Source: Sipunculus nudus
Lineage: Eukaryota > Annelida > Sipuncula > Golfingiida > Sipunculidae
Reading direction: 5' to 3'
Assembly: GCA_026874595.1 (NCBI GenBank)
Contig: CM049318.1
Span: 48,648,456-48,712,455 of the forward strand
Length of the DNA: 64,000 bases
The position numbers were made by a program, and so were the translations under genes. Shown here in pieces: positions 1 through 10,202 of this stretch. The notes beneath the pieces were generated by a model. It did not search any database and was not told where the DNA came from. It saw nothing but the letters and a program-made list of their open reading frames with translations. The stretch's first letter is position 1, and the number at the start of each line of letters is the position of its first letter.

Positions 1-1621
1 GTTTTTGTATCAAATTTTCCATTATTCTGGGGGGTAATTTGGAGCCATACAGCTTAAAGAATATGGGTAACAGAGACCTAATTTCAGGTTTCCATGGAGA
101 CTTTTCATGGGTCTCCCTGTGTGTCAAGAATGAAGATTCTAGGTCCAGTTTTAATGATTTGTGCCCTGTTAACAGATGTTCATATCTTTAAAGGTCTCAA
201 AAATACAGAAAAATTTCGTAAAAAAAAACGAACAAATACAGGTGGTGCCACCAGTCTGCAGAAACTTATGAAACACTCCATGATCAATATCCATGCAAAC
301 AATTATGGTTATCTCTGCATTAGTTGTTCAGATACTTTAGCTTTTGTATCAAATTTTCCATTATTCTGAGCTGTACTTTGGAGTGCCATAGCTCAAAGGA
401 TATGGGTAACAGAGACCAAATTTCAGGTTTCCATGGAGACTTATCATGGGTCTCCCTGTGTGTCAAGAACGAAGATTCTAGGTCCAGTCGTTACGATTTG
501 TACCCTGTTGACAGATAACTACATCCTTAAAGGTCTCAAAAATGGAGAAAACAATTCGTGAACATTGAAAATTCAGGTGGCGCCACCAGTCTGCACAAAC
601 TGATGAAACATCTCATGATCAATATGTATGTCGAAAATCATGACCATCAGTGATGTAGTTAATGAGATATTGAAGTTTTTGTATGAAATTTTTGACTATT
701 CTGGGGGGTAATTTTGGGCCCCATAGCTCGAAGGATATGGGTAACAGAGACCTAATTTCTGGTTTCCATGGAGACTTTTCATAGGTCTCTCAGTGTGTCG
801 AAAATGAAGATTCTAGGTCCAGTCGTTACGATTTGTGCCACGCTAACAGATGACAGCATCCTCAAAGGTCTCAAAAATAGAGGAAAAAGTCGTAAAAAAT
901 CAAACAGTACAGGTGGCGCCACCAGTCTGCAGGAACTGATCAAACATCTCATGATCAATATGTATGCCAAAAATGAAGACCATCAGTGAAGTAGTTATTG
1001 AGATATTGAAGTTTTTGTATGAAATTTTTTACTATTCTGGGGGGTACTTTGGGGCCCCATAGCTCAAAGGATATGGGTAACAGAGACCTAATTTCTGGTT
1101 TCCAAGGAGATTTTTCATGGACCTCTCAGTGTGTCAAGAATTAAGATTCTAAGTCCAGTCTTTATGATTTGTGCCTTGTTAACAGATGTTCACATTTTTA
1201 AAGGTCTCAAAAATAGAGAAAAAAATTCGTAAAAAATCGAAAAATACAGGTGGCGCCACCAGTCTGCAGGAAGTGATGTAAGATCTCATGATCAATATGT
1301 ATGCCAAAAATCATGACCATCAGTCAAGTAGTTAATGAGATATTGAAGTTTTTGTATGAAATTTTTGACTTTTCTGGGGGGTACTTTGGGGCCACATAGC
1401 TCGAAGGATATGGGTAACAGAGACCTAATTTCTGGTTTCCAAGGAGATTTTTTATGGACCTCTCAGAATCCCAAGTTACAAGGTTCTAGGTCCAGCGGTT
1501 ACGATTTGTGCCTGGTTAACGGACGGACAGACGGACAGACGGACAGATGGACAGACGGACAGACGGACGACGGACAAAGAGTGATCGCTATAGCTCAGAT
1601 GACTTTCAGTCAGCTGAGCTA
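1..1621 (+). mobile_element. Family A (pearl/HINE-like) element with tandem ~336-bp cores
   Basis: A unit beginning GTTTTTGTAT recurs at 1, 341, 675, 1011 and 1348, a period of 334-340 bp. Each unit carries the phrase 'cctaatttcaggtttcc', a GGTGGYGCCACC palindrome (about 241, 576, 912, 1250) and 'tgatcaatat'. The last unit runs into a GACGGACA microsatellite (about 1520-1575) and a terminal hairpin at 1591-1621 with 8-bp arms TAGCTCAG/CTGAGCTA. Tandem cores, an ACGG tract and a terminal stem-loop are the layout of bivalve pearl elements and other Helentron-derived elements. The 5' end lies outside the window. The short open frames here are by-products of the repeat. Confidence 0.8.
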
Positions 1622-2706
1622 AAAACCAGTGAGGTCCATGAAGTCTCCTAGGAAACGTGAAATTAGGACCCTGTTACCCATATTCTCTGAGCTATGGGGC
1701 TTATCAGCACCTCCCAAAATAATTGAAAATTTGATACCAAAGTAGGGAACAAATCATAACCTTTGGACCCAAAATCTTCTAACTTGACATCCTGAGGGTT
1801 TCTCAAAAGTTCTCTCCAGAAACCTCATATTTTGTCACTGTGATCTATATTCTCAGAGTTTGGGGTATGTTTGAGCACCCCAGAAATAATGCAAAATACA
1901 CACAAAATGCCAGATTCCTCAGGAAAGGCTGGTTGGATTGTCATCTAATTTGATGTGCTTATGGCTCATGATGAACTTAAACTAATATTCATGAACAATG
2001 ATGCCACCTACATTATCTTAATTAGTTGCCTGTGCAAGAACATATTGTCAGCATGTCAGTGGGATGAGCGTAATGACCCATGGGTCACTTGTTTCTCCTT
2101 GCTAAGACTTGCTGGGAGCTGATACACATGTACAATATTGGTCTTCAGGTGATGTAGTCTTGTTATGTAAACAGACACATGCACTTGTAACTCACGCACT
2201 GAACCATACCAGTGTATGAAACAGGTGATTGGGGGTAGTATGTGTGCTGGGCTGGTTTTGCTGAGGAACAGTTTTATTCGTCCAGTATGAGATAATGCAC
2301 ATACAACTGAAAATTTTTATGAATCTTTAAGATGCAGGCCTAAGGACTGGAAGATTGCTGGTATGATTCTATGAAGGTCCTCTATGGCAGAATGGTGAAA
2401 TTTAACTGCAAAGATTACTAAAGGTTTATGCATAATAAACCCCTAAATCCTAATGGTTTATTTATTTCATACTCAGTAATTTTGATTAGATATGCAAATT
2501 TACCTGCTGTGAATTCCTGTGGAATTCAAGTTTTTATCCTAATGATAAATGTTAATGTTCCACATGGGCATTCAATGCTATAACATTGAAAATAAAATTA
2601 TGAATGATTTTGAAAATTATAATAAATTCATGAAAATTCTTAATTTTCCCAAAACCAAAATTCTTATTACTTTTGCAACCTTAACTTTATATTCTACTTT
2701 ATGCAG
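1622..2706. other. Intronic sequence upstream of the first visible ZNF622 exon
   Basis: No exon-like sequence was recognised. About 1622-1740 reads 'gaccctgttacccatattctctgagctatgg', which looks like a degraded reverse copy of the family A core. The rest is AT-rich and ends in a polypyrimidine stretch and CAG at 2704-2706, the acceptor of the next exon. Confidence 0.6.
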
Positions 2707-2891
2707 GTTCAAAAGTGGGAGAGGGGAACATCTGTTTGTGGTGTAACGAGAAAGGACGCTCATTCTATTCAACCAAGGCAGTGCAGCAACACATGGTGGA
2801 CAAGGGGCACTGTAAGATGTTACATGAGGGTCAGGCTCTGGTCGAGTACTCAGACTACTACGATTATCGCAGCAGCTATCCAGACTACCAG
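2707..2891 (+). CDS. ZNF622: ZNF622 exon with C2H2 finger
   Basis: Acceptor 'ttatgcag' at 2699-2706 and donor GTCAGT at 2892. The first two bases complete a codon begun upstream, giving '(G)SKVGEGNICLWCNEKG...RSSYPDYQ'. The Cys pair (CLWC) and His pair (HMVDKGHC) form the last zinc finger of the family. The exon ends in phase 0. Confidence 0.93.
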
Positions 2892-5800
2892 GTCAGTGTC
2901 ATTTCAGCCTTGTGTTCAAATTATATTTAATGAAATTTTAAAATTGCACAAACTTCTGATTTAGTGTTTAGAGTCAACATAAAATGAGAGGCCCATCGGA
3001 GCAAATTCCAATGCAGTTGACAGCCAAGGAACTAGGGTCAGCAGAGAAGCTGAACCATAACAAATTGATATCAGGTTTGTGACATCATCGTTAAATCCCA
3101 GAACCACATTAAATGATCCTTAACAATATAACAGGTTATGATAGTGTTTATACAGAGATCTAAATGTATATATACCATTTTACTTTTACTAATACTATGT
3201 TGAAATTCCAAATTTTTGTGAGTGAGGTTAGATTTTTTAGTATTTGTATCGTAATTAATGGTGTGGTTTATATTATGTCTCTATAATATTATGCTTAAAG
3301 GAATTTAAATGATATTAAGTTGGAGTTTGCAGTAACTACTAAAATAAAATTGGCTCTATAGTCTGTTATATCTATATAATATTATACATGATAGAAAATG
3401 ACAAATTAGAGCTAATTGTTACATAAACATAACACAATCTTGTACTAGTACCATTTATAAGGTGTTCATATTTAATATGAGTGATTGATAAAATTCCAAT
3501 TTTTACTTATTCACAAACAGTGGTATTTAAATCTGAGACTAAAACAAAACTTAATTTAAAAATTGCACAAATCTAGAATTACAACTGCACATTTTCATTA
3601 ACTATAGGAAAAGGGGTCAACTGCACATAAATATATGCACAGCTTGTGTTGAGCACTGGTGCTGATTTAACCAGAGGTCATTTTCATGAATTATATCCAC
3701 ACCTGGTACATCTACAGGTATATCCACACCTGATTAGGTTTTAGCCAGGCTTCATTGATTTATCAAGATTTTTTAAATGATTTCTTTTCCATTTTAACTT
3801 TCAATATTTCCATATATGATACAGTACCTTAAAATCAATTCTTTGAACCACTTCTCATTTAAACATAAACTGAATCTTGGCCTCCTCACCTGATAAGGTT
3901 TTGGTAACACCTGGTTGATTTTATATGCTTCTGATGCAAATTTAACCAATATACCAGATTTGTTCTGGCAATCTCCATGCATTTGAGAGGAAAATGCCAA
4001 TGGCATTATGCCATATGTTCCATCATCCTTTATAATCTTGCTAATTTAGCAAGTGACCTAATTTAAATAAGCACCATGATCCTGGAGAAGTTATACCACA
4101 CTGAGGTTGTGGTGGTGACCTGAACCTCCATGATATTCAGAAAGTTGTTCACTGTATTTTGCTCTGCACACAATCCCAGCACTGATCACATTGAAAGCCT
4201 TTTCAAAGACACAGTATTGCCCGCTTAAAGAACTAAACTTGTAGCTTTAAATCACAAATTTATAATCTCATGAATGCTACAGGAAGGGCAGACAGAGGGC
4301 GCCACAGGTGAAGATGATGATGAAGAGGAGGAAGTAGAAGAAAATGTCCTTGCAGAGGAGAACTATCAACTTGTGCTTCCATCTGGTGAGTTTTTTAGTA
4401 ACTAAATAAATGCCTCTATTCCTTTGTCTAATCCTGAATTTCTCTTGATCTGTAGCTTGGATATTCTTTTCACCAATATGGCCTCTGAATTCAACTGAGC
4501 ATAGGACATCAATTTTTAAAGGTTCTTTCTATACCATGAGTAGAGTTAGATGTCTACTTAAAATTAACATTAACATTTCTTTGAGATGCTGTTGTGTTCA
4601 TGCATTGTGTAGCACCAGAGTATCTATTATACGTCCAATGTGTTGTTATTTTACAGGTGCCAGTATCGGTCACAGGTCTTTGTTGCGGTACTACAGACAG
4701 AACCTGGTCGGTAACAGAACTCACAATCCGTCCTCAGTGTCACGGGTCTTGGCACATTACAAAGCCATCGGTTGGACAGGCACTACAGGTCAGTACATGA
4801 ATCAACTTAATTCTCTGATTCCAAACAAGGGGATCTTTAGTACTTCTAAAGGTGTTGCATATTCTACTGTGTTCAATGAGCACAGTGTCATTTCCTGTCT
4901 ATATAAAACTAGAGGCCTAGGTGTCTAATATTCATGGTGTGATACAATGTGCATGATGGTAGTTTATAATATAAGGGAATAAAATACTGAAGGTGAAAAT
5001 ACCATTTCATCAGTTGTCAAACATACATTGCCCCATATATGGCTTGCAACTGAAATTTTGCATATCCATACAACATGAATAGCTCACATGTACACAAGAT
5101 TAGTGGCAACACCTACAATAATTTTGCTTGCCATCAATCTGTTCTTATATTTTGAGTGAAACTTAAATATAACTAATTCTCATTCATTTTAGTTATAAGC
5201 GGGAACTGATCATGACTTTTGGTGCAAACTATGTAGCATGTCAGTATTTAGGGGCCTGGATAGCTGAGTGGTAAAACGCTGGGCCTTTTGTGCTGGCGAC
5301 CCAGGTTCGATCCCTGGTGTGGCTATGAGAGTGGGTTGTAGTGGCCTGTCCAAGGCCGGTGGTTTTCTCCGGGTCCTCCACCCTCACTGACTTATGAGCG
5401 CCAACATCCGAGCCATGGAGAGTGCCTCGTATTAGTTATTATAAGTAGTTGTACAATCCATGTAAAATAATACAATCCATGTAAAATAAATAAAGTTTAT
5501 TATGTCAATATTTAGGGGTTACAATTAAGGGGTTACAAGACTAGTTCTATTTAAAGTTGGTATTGCCAAAAATATCTTTGGCATTTTTGATGCCGGAAAT
5601 TTGAGAGCTCTCACGTCAGCAGACTTTCTTGCCTCGCTTAGTTCATGCTGGTTTAATTCGGTGGATCCACAGTCACTTGTTGACTGTCCATATTCTGGTT
5701 TTAAACCAGTAAAGGCAAATTAATCAATGCTAATGTTAAATGTGTGCTTATCATCAGAAATTATTAAACTCATCGGAAGTTAGGGATTTCATGAGTAAAG

Positions 5801-6716
5801 TAAAGAGCTGAGACTTCTCTGAACCTCTGTGTGAACAATATGGTGGTGTATCTGCTCATTACACTTGCTGAACCAAATGTGGCAACACTTCTTGTGTATG
5901 GAGGTAGGGTGTGAGAACTTTCAGTTGAATGATAATGTTTAAGTTGTCTGATAACACTTCATCAGGTTTAAACAGCATTTCATGTGTGTGTACATTGTAC
6001 TTGTACTCGGGTATAAAATTTAAGTACTTGTTTTGTACATGTACTTGTCACACGTACTTGAAAAAAAAGTACTTTTGAAAAATAATTAAGTAGTTTAATG
6101 GTCAAATATGTTATCAGGGAAGGATTATTCCTGATGTGTATCCCATTGAACAGGTTCACAATAGGCCTGTGGACCTTGTTCATTCCTAGGTGATGTTGTT
6201 CAGATGGTGTTTTGTCATGAAATTGATCACTCAACTTGGGCCTTTCAAAGATATAATTTTTTTATATTAAACCATTGATTATCTTACTATTAAAGCAGCC
6301 CTGAAAAAAAAACATTCATAAGGATGTTAATAAAGAAATGGGGATGCACTCAGTTTATGAAATTTAGTTTTATAATGGCTGTAAGGTCCAAATATATGTA
6401 TGGTATGTGTAGTATGACAGTGGTCATGTGAACCAATGAATTTAGAGACATTTTTAATATTTAATATTTCACTGGATAATGTCATACAAAAAAATGTAAA
6501 ATAAGTCCCTAGCTGCAGGTTGAACAAAACAGGAAGTCAAGGTAGTACAACAGAAAACATTGTTCTTTTTTCTACCTTGCAGGGGCAGCAGCTCAAAAGA
6601 AGGCCAAGGACATTGCATACTTCCAGCGTAACAAAGCCAGGCATCACCTCCGACTCAACTGTAAGGCTCACAAGCTGGTTAAACACTTCAGAGATGACAA
6701 CTTTGGTATTAAGTAG
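2707..6716 (+). CDS. ZNF622: ZNF622/REI1 homologue, C-terminal four exons (5' end missing)
   Basis: Cytoplasmic zinc-finger protein. In yeast and animals this family acts in late 60S ribosomal subunit maturation (REI1/Reh1 in yeast). Four exons join in frame: 2707-2891, 4283-4385, 4657-4788 and 6583-6716, ending at TAG 6714-6716. They encode about 160 residues: a C2H2 finger (CLWC...HMVDKGHC), the conserved FYST and RSSYPD stretch, an acidic run (EDDDEEEEVEE), 'LPSGASIGHRSLLRYYRQ', 'AIGWTGTTG' and the basic tail 'KHFRDDNFGIK'. This is the ZNF622 C-terminus in order, though the final residues differ from vertebrates. All introns are GT-AG and phases match. The N-terminal fingers must lie upstream of position 1. 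The gene converges on SMARCAL1. Confidence 0.93.
4283..4385 (+). CDS. ZNF622: ZNF622 acidic-linker exon
   Basis: Acceptor 'gctacag' and donor GTGAGT at 4386. It encodes EGQTEGATG, then an almost uninterrupted Asp/Glu run, then 'ENYQLVLPSG'. It enters in phase 0 and leaves in phase 1 with the G of a glycine codon. Confidence 0.9.
4657..4788 (+). CDS. ZNF622: ZNF622 exon 'GASIGHRSLLRYYRQ'
   Basis: Acceptor 'ttattttacag', donor GTCAGT at 4789, phase 1 at both ends. It encodes the conserved 'GHRSLLRYYRQ' and 'HYKAIGWTGTTG' segments, the most recognisable part of the ZNF622/REI1 C-terminal domain. Confidence 0.93.
5238..5518 (+). mobile_element. tRNA-derived SINE with 17-bp target-site duplication
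   Basis: The head from about 5251 looks like a tRNA gene: an A-box 'TAGCTGAGTGG' at 5261-5271 and a perfect B-box GGTTCGATCCC at 5304-5314. A body with 'ttttctccgggtcctccaccc' follows, then a tail in which 'acaatccatgtaaaataa' is partly duplicated. The flanks 5238-5254 and 5502-5518 (ATGTCARTATTTAGGGG) match at 16 of 17 positions, marking an insertion by target-primed reverse transcription. Confidence 0.85.
5519..5698 (+). mobile_element. Helitron-like 3' terminus (family B type)
   Basis: The right end has a hairpin with arms ACAGTCA (5669-5675) and TGACTGT (5681-5687) around a 5-nt loop CTTGT. It is followed after 7 nt by CTGG at 5695-5698 and then T. This is the CTRR-with-hairpin layout of Helitrons. 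The same loop and spacing occur at the family B ends at 16600-16629 and 35348-35377. The left limit is not defined. Confidence 0.6.
6583..6716 (+). CDS. ZNF622: ZNF622 terminal coding exon
   Basis: Acceptor 'ctaccttgcag'. It encodes 'GAAAQKKAKDIAYFQRNKA' and ends 'DDNFGIK' before TAG at 6714-6716. It is rich in Lys/Arg, as expected for an RNA- or ribosome-contacting tail. Confidence 0.9.
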
Positions 6717-8439
6717 ATACACCATGATGAAATAAAGGACCCTGAAGTATTCACAAATTGTTTTAAGTTAATGTTGGCTGCTTTGCAGGAAATCAGTTGG
6801 TGTGAGAATCCTGTTATGTAAGATTTACTGCATTCAGTGAATGATGGAACTGTTTGAGAATTGATTTTGATACATAGAGGAAATGTGCATGAGAATTTTC
6901 TGTGATGATTTTCACAGCTTCTCATCGAGGGCTCGGTGGGTTGATTAGCCAAGTATTTAAGATTATTAATTGTAATAACAGAGGGAGTTATTTAATAAGG
7001 TATTTAGTGCTGATGGTTAGTGATCATTATTGACAAAATCGGTTATTATCTACTCTAAAGAAAAATCGAGGCCAGCTACACCAACAGACTAACACAGAGA
7101 ACAAGTGAACTGGCATGGACTCTGTATGGCAGTTAAGAAACCCTTGTATACAAAATACATTGTATATTTTTTATATTTACTTCACATGTAAGACTGATGG
7201 TAATTACTGGTACCTTCTTTGTCATGTCAAGTGAATGACCCCCTATGTAAATAAATCAATGTACAACTTTGATATTGTTTCTTGTTGTCTTTGGTACAAT
7301 ATGTTTTCAGCTTGCTTGCCTGTGTAAAATGTAAAACAGGTGGACAGTTTGGTGGAATGGACTTCAGTCATGAGCAGATAACCATAGGTGTGGCTTTTAA
7401 TATATCCCTTTGTCAAAAGCTGCTTAGGAAATCCAGTTGACTAAATTGGTCTGCACTCATTTTATCCATAAACTAGAAATCTTAATTTTCATTCTTGCAC
7501 AAGTGACTATACAATTGACCTATCCACCACAGCCCAAATGCTCCCCCCTTTTAACTTATTATTAAAACGCTCCTACACAGGTCTTCCATGCCCATGGTAG
7601 CGAGAGCTGCTTAGAACATAATAATGACATCACAAAGATCGATGAAGCATGACGTCGTATTGACTGATGTCATCAACTGGTATCACCTGACCATTGTTTA
7701 CTATATCACAATCATTAGGAGTTCTGTCTTGCAATATTTTGGATTATTTGTTTCATACAAATTACGTGCCAGGTAAGACATTTTAATTCACTCGGTAGTT
7801 GGAGGAATGGCTCCTGCAACCTATATAGCCTAGAACTTGTTATACTTTCTCCTTTGTATAAAAAGAAATATCCCGGAAAACATGCTGACATGGGTACTGG
7901 TAGTATTTACAGACTACACGTGTTTTGATTGACAGAGCTCTGTCAAATTATGCAAAATCTTGTCAGAATATTGATGCTTTACAATTTTTAAGGTCACCTG
8001 ATTGGTTGCTCGTTAGTCCAAAGTTTATGATTATTCATTGAATGAATATGCGATTAAGGTCACACAGAGTTCAATGATAGGTCAATTGTGAATATTCCTT
8101 GATGTTCCTGAATCTAGATCATGTTCCAGATCTACACCCAAAGCTGATTGATTTTTCATTGGCTGATTCTTGAAATGCCCTGAAAATTTCATGAGATTCC
8201 ATTTGTGACTGCATGAGTTATATTGTGAACAAACACACAAACAGGGATGAATGCATACTCTCCTGGCGGAGGAAATAATCTGATGAATTCAACACGCACA
8301 CAATTTAAAGGAATATTGGAGAAGATTATCATGTGAGGATCCAAGCTCTTTATTTTACAAAACTACTTTCCTTAAAATCCTTCATCATCCCCATTTACCT
8401 CAATTTTATGGTTAACAAGTGACCCTTTGATGTTTTTTG
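6717..8439. other. ZNF622 3' UTR and intergenic sequence
   Basis: A candidate polyadenylation signal AATAAA lies at 7250-7255, about 535 nt after the ZNF622 stop; another lies at about 6733. The stretch 8088-8255 is a dispersed repeat whose second copy is at the right edge of the window (63860-64000). A minus-strand AATAAA (8349-8354) could serve SMARCAL1. No ORF of interest was seen. Confidence 0.5.
8088..8255 (+). repeat. Dispersed repeat, copy 1
   Basis: Shares 'gtgaatattccttgat', 'ctgaaaatttcatgagattcc' and 'gtgaacaaacacacaaa' in the same order and spacing with 63860-64000, in the same orientation. The family was not identified. Confidence 0.65.
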
Positions 8440-9252
8440 TGCATTACAATGTCTGTAACATTGTGTGTACATTACAATGTCTGTAACATTGTGTGTACAT
8501 TACAATGTCTGCAACGCTGTGAGAGTGCGAGTCAATTACAACATGTGACATTACAATGTCTGTAACCTTGTGGGTCCATTACAGTGTCTGTAACATTACA
8601 ATGTCTGTAACCTTGTGGGTCCATTACAGTGTCTGTAACATTACAATGTTTGCAACCTTGTGAGTGCATTACAATGTATGTAACATAGTGTGTGCATTAC
8701 AATGTCTGTAACCTTGTGTGCATTACAATGTCTGTAACATTGTGTGTGCATTATAATGTCTGTAACATTGTGTGTACATTACAATGTCTGCAACACTGTG
8801 AGGGTGTGAGTCAATTACAACATGTGACATTACAATGTCTGTAACCTTGTGGGTCCATTACAGCGTCTGTAACATTACAATGTCTGTAACCTTGTGGGTC
8901 CATTACAGTGTCTGTAACATTACAATGTTTGCAACCTTGTGAGTGCATTACAATGTATGTAACATAGTGTGTGCATTACCATGTCTGTAACACTGAGGGC
9001 ATCACAATGTCTGTAACATTGTGAGAGTGTGAGTCAATTACAACATCTGTAACATTACAATGTCTGTTTTGTGAGTCCATTACAGTGTCTGTAACATTAT
9101 AATGTCTGTTACCCTGCGAGTGCATTACAATGTCTTTAACATTGTGTGTGCATTAAAATGTCTGTAACACTGTGCTTTACACCTTCTGTAACACTGTGTG
9201 TGCATTACAATATCTGTAACAATGTGTGTGCATTTCAATGTCTGTAATGTTG
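8440..9252 (+). repeat. Minisatellite (~28-bp units, ~279-bp higher-order repeat)
   Basis: About 27 degenerate units of the type CATTACAATGTCTGTAAC separated by 'attgtgtgtg' or 'cttgtgggtc'. A block around 8490-8700 recurs around 8769-8980 with the same variant order, so a ~279-bp segment was duplicated after the basic unit had spread. It lies between the convergent ends of ZNF622 and SMARCAL1. Confidence 0.9.
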
Positions 9253-9945
9253 TGAGTGTAATATATGTGCACTATGGCCTTTGCATTGTCTGTGCAGGGC
9301 ATTCTCGAGATCATTCTGGCTCTATGGTATATGATGCATTACCTGTGCAGGACCTTTAGGCATTCATGTGTGGAAATAAATATTTTAAAAGAATTTTTCC
9401 CAGCATGATAAAGGCTTCATTTGATTGTGTACCAAAATGTACAAAATTGCCATGAACATCAAACTAACTGGCAAAGGATAAACCCATGAAGAGGCATCCA
9501 GCACACTCCACAACGGTCAAGATTTCAATCATCATGTCAAATTAGGCAGACCTTGTTAATTCTACTACCTCATCTGTCACAGAGCTTGTTGTGAAAAAAT
9601 ATCTCTTTTCTTTCATAATCATATATATCCTAGATGTATGAATTGTCATGCTGGTTCATTGTTTGTAGAGAGTTGAAACATGAAATCACTGGTTCAAATA
9701 AAAGTGTGCAAACACCCACTCTATTTGGGGATATTTGGTAGCCCAGCATTAAAGCAGCTGACTGGAAACTTGAAGGTCCAGGGTTTGTTTCCATATGAAG
9801 TGAACCACCTTTTCTGTGTATTCAAATTTCAAATCTCTCTAAATTATTTTGATATATTATCTGTATTCTTTTGCAGGGTGTTACTATTAAAAAGATGAGA
9901 AGATAATAAAATGACAAAACAATGTAGTATGTCACCAGGAATATG
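9253..9945. other. SMARCAL1 3' flank / probable 3' UTR
   Basis: AT-rich sequence on the downstream side of the minus-strand stop codon. No minus-strand AATAAA was found nearer than 8349-8354, so the polyadenylation site is uncertain. Confidence 0.4.
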
Positions 9946-10202
9946 TTATAATCTAGGTTTTTTAGGCCATGGTGCGTCTGGGTCCATATCATCATACAGG
10001 TCATCAAGAAAGTCTGGGCCCCAGTGGTCATCCTCCAACTGGTTCAGTTCTCCTGCAGGTGGCTCTGCTGTTCCCTCCTCTTCCAGTTTGGTTGTATCAT
10101 CCCTTGTAGGTGGCGCTGTTGTTCCTGTAGATGAATCACTGGGTTCATGTCTGGGCTCTTCAGGACTACTGAAATATTGGCTGATTCCTGTCTCTGGTTC
10201 AT
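9946..10202 (-). CDS. SMARCAL1: SMARCAL1 exon 15 (C-terminal tail and stop)
   Basis: Acceptor 'tttgaacag' on the minus strand, entering in phase 1. Residues 703-787: a Pro/Ser/Thr/Glu-rich, probably disordered stretch, then an acidic segment ([17 protein letters not shown]) and a basic end PKKPRL before TAA at 9948-9946. The frame continues exactly from exon 14. The tail itself has no similarity I recognise, so this exon rests on splice signal and phase. Confidence 0.85.

Larger units (their letters stand above)
4789..6582. other. ZNF622 last intron, contents
   Basis: Intron of 1794 bp between phase-1 exons. It holds an intact SINE (5238-5518), a Helitron-like 3' end (to 5698) and AT-rich unique sequence. 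At 5990-6065 a short degenerate repeat of 'tgtacttg' type is present. No further gene was seen. Confidence 0.7.

Noticed and set aside
94-989. Short repeated ORFs beginning METFH in the first kilobase
   Set aside because: They are the same frame in successive units of a tandem repeat with no conserved stop or start. They reflect the repeat, not genes.
2549-2746. 65-residue ORF overlapping the first visible ZNF622 exon
   Set aside because: It crosses the splice acceptor in the wrong frame for ZNF622 and has no similarity I recognise.
5251-5330. Possible functional tRNA gene (good A and B boxes)
   Set aside because: The arms do not form a full cloverleaf by eye, the sequence continues into a SINE body and tail, and a 17-bp target-site duplication brackets the whole. 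It is a SINE head.
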